Origin: Flavobacteriales bacterium
Lineage (GTDB): Bacteria; Bacteroidota; Bacteroidia; Flavobacteriales; UBA7430
Reading direction: 5' to 3'
DNA length: 5,705 bases
Assembly (NCBI GenBank): GCA_002685115.1
Contig: NYWQ01000045.1
Span: 9,221-14,925, forward strand
The notes beneath the pieces are model-generated. The model ran no database searches, was not told where the DNA came from, and worked only from the letters and a program-made list of their open reading frames with translations. The number at the start of each line of letters is the position of its first letter. The stretch's first letter is position 1. Made by a program: the position numbers and the translations under genes. Positions 4,861 through 5,705 of this stretch are shown here, one piece after another.

Positions 4861-5705
4861 TTATTTCTTGTATTTTAGCCCAAAAAAGAGAGCTATACCT
4901 AGAGCAATTAAGCCGGTGGAAATCATCTCAGCTTGCGTAAGTCCATTGTATAACTCATTGTTTATTCTAATTTTTTCGATAGAAAATCGTTCTAAACCGT
5001 TAAAAACTAGATATACACCAAAGAGCATTCCTGGCGTTTTAAATGCATTTCTAAGTTTCCAAATTACCGTAAATAAGACAATTCCCATGAGTGCTTCATA
5101 TACTGCAGTTGGGTATACTGCATTGGTCAATTCATAACAATAAATACCTAAGGGGTCAGTACATTCTGCCATCCGTTCTCCAGCTCTAATTACATTGTTT
5201 GGATAGGTATAAGACCACATCCAATCGGGTAAGAAATCGAGATAGGTAGGTTTTGGTTGTAAATTAGCAATTCCCCAATCTCCATCTCCTGAGGTATGAC
5301 ATCCAATTCTACCAATTCCGTAAGCCAACATTAAGGGAGCGGCCATAGCATCAGAAATAACACCCATTTTAATTTCATATTGTTTAACGTAAATTATAAC
5401 AGCTATAGCTCCACATATCAGACCTCCGTAAAATGTAAGTCCACCTCCAGAGAGAAGTTCTCCGATGGGGTCGGCCATAAATGTATCCCAGTTTTCTAAC
5501 TGATGAAATATTTTGGCTCCAAATAAACCAGATACTGCAGATATTAAAAGAATATTTGCAGTTAATTCTTGTGGTTTAACTTCTACCTCTTCTTCTTCTA
5601 TTTCGGTAAATGGATTTGTTTTTTTAAGATAGTATGTATAGGCTAATCCTAAAACAAGACCTGTACTTGCTCCGCTGTTAGAACCCTCAAAAGAGAAAAG
5701 AAAAG
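4861..5705 (-). CDS. lgt: Prolipoprotein diacylglyceryl transferase, 5' truncated by the window edge
   Basis: Lgt transfers diacylglycerol from phosphatidylglycerol to the lipobox Cys of prolipoproteins in the inner membrane, the first step in making lipoproteins such as the BtuF neighbour. The frame is open from the window edge to the TAA at 4861-4863, giving 280 visible residues. The start lies outside, and an internal ATG at 5478 would cut off conserved sequence (GAKIFHQLENWDTF). Numbered from the edge, landmarks are LTFYGGLI around residue 92 (Tyr at the usual active-site His position), GRIGCHTSGDGDWG from about 131 (the Lgt signature in divergent form), an inserted loop of about 50 residues with FLPDWMWSYTYPNNV, VYPTAVYEA, and LERFSIEKIR near 237-246. 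A Glu-rich loop (EIEEEEVEV) lies near the visible N-terminus. The inserted loop and Tyr-Gly-Gly form are, as I recall, usual for Bacteroidota Lgt. The identification is firm. Confidence 0.92.
   Translation of the reverse strand, partial: FLFSFEGSNSGASTGLVLGLAYTYYLKKTNPFTEIEEEEVEVKPQELTANILLISAVSGLFGAKIFHQLENWDTFMADPIGELLSGGGLTFYGGLICGAIAVIIYVKQYEIKMGVISDAMAAPLMLAYGIGRIGCHTSGDGDWGIANLQPKPTYLDFLPDWMWSYTYPNNVIRAGERMAECTDPLGIYCYELTNAVYPTAVYEALMGIVLFTVIWKLRNAFKTPGMLFGVYLVFNGLERFSIEKIRINNELYNGLTQAEMISTGLIALGIALFFGLKYKK

Noticed and set aside
4868..5137. Open frame on the + strand antisense to lgt
   Set aside because: It covers conserved Lgt sequence on the other strand, and its product has no recognisable family features.

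Overview
The window looks like a stretch of chromosome from a member of the Bacteroidota, probably a flavobacterium-like organism. The DNA is AT-rich, Shine-Dalgarno sequences are not obvious, and several proteins have forms typical of that phylum: a DUF5074/YncE-type beta-propeller beside a FecCD-type ABC transporter, a substrate-binding lipoprotein with a GGNDYWESG motif, and a prolipoprotein diacylglyceryl transferase (Lgt) with a long inserted loop. I cannot name a genus from the sequence.

Left part (1-3598, + strand): the downstream end of a tightly packed operon. It holds the C-terminal ~243 residues of a BtuG-like propeller, then a BtuF-like substrate-binding lipoprotein, a BtuC/FecCD-type permease and a BtuD-type ATPase. 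Adjacent genes overlap by 4, 8 and 8 bases, so translation is probably coupled. The most likely job of the set is uptake of vitamin B12 or other corrinoids: the surface propeller would capture ligand for a TonB-dependent receptor (expected upstream, outside the window), BtuF would carry it through the periplasm, and BtuCD would import it. A siderophore or heme substrate cannot be excluded from sequence alone.

Middle part (3599-4490, - strand): two small genes converging on the operon. They are a VOC-superfamily (glyoxalase/bleomycin-resistance fold) protein with an apparent TTG start, and a DUF805 membrane protein. The 84 bases between them hold a 9-bp inverted repeat and a possible Bacteroidota-type -7 promoter element.

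Right part (4491-5705): a 370-base, very AT-rich gap with no gene. Near its right end, an 8-bp perfect inverted repeat encloses a 10-bp tandem repeat of 2.7 copies. Beyond it, on the - strand, is the C-terminal ~280 residues of Lgt, whose N-terminus lies past the window edge.

I see no mobile element, CRISPR array, tRNA or rRNA. The genes are mostly recognisable. The less ordinary points are the A9 run and TTG start at the btuC/btuD junction, the acidic residue at the BtuD Q-loop position, and the two repeat structures in the non-coding DNA.
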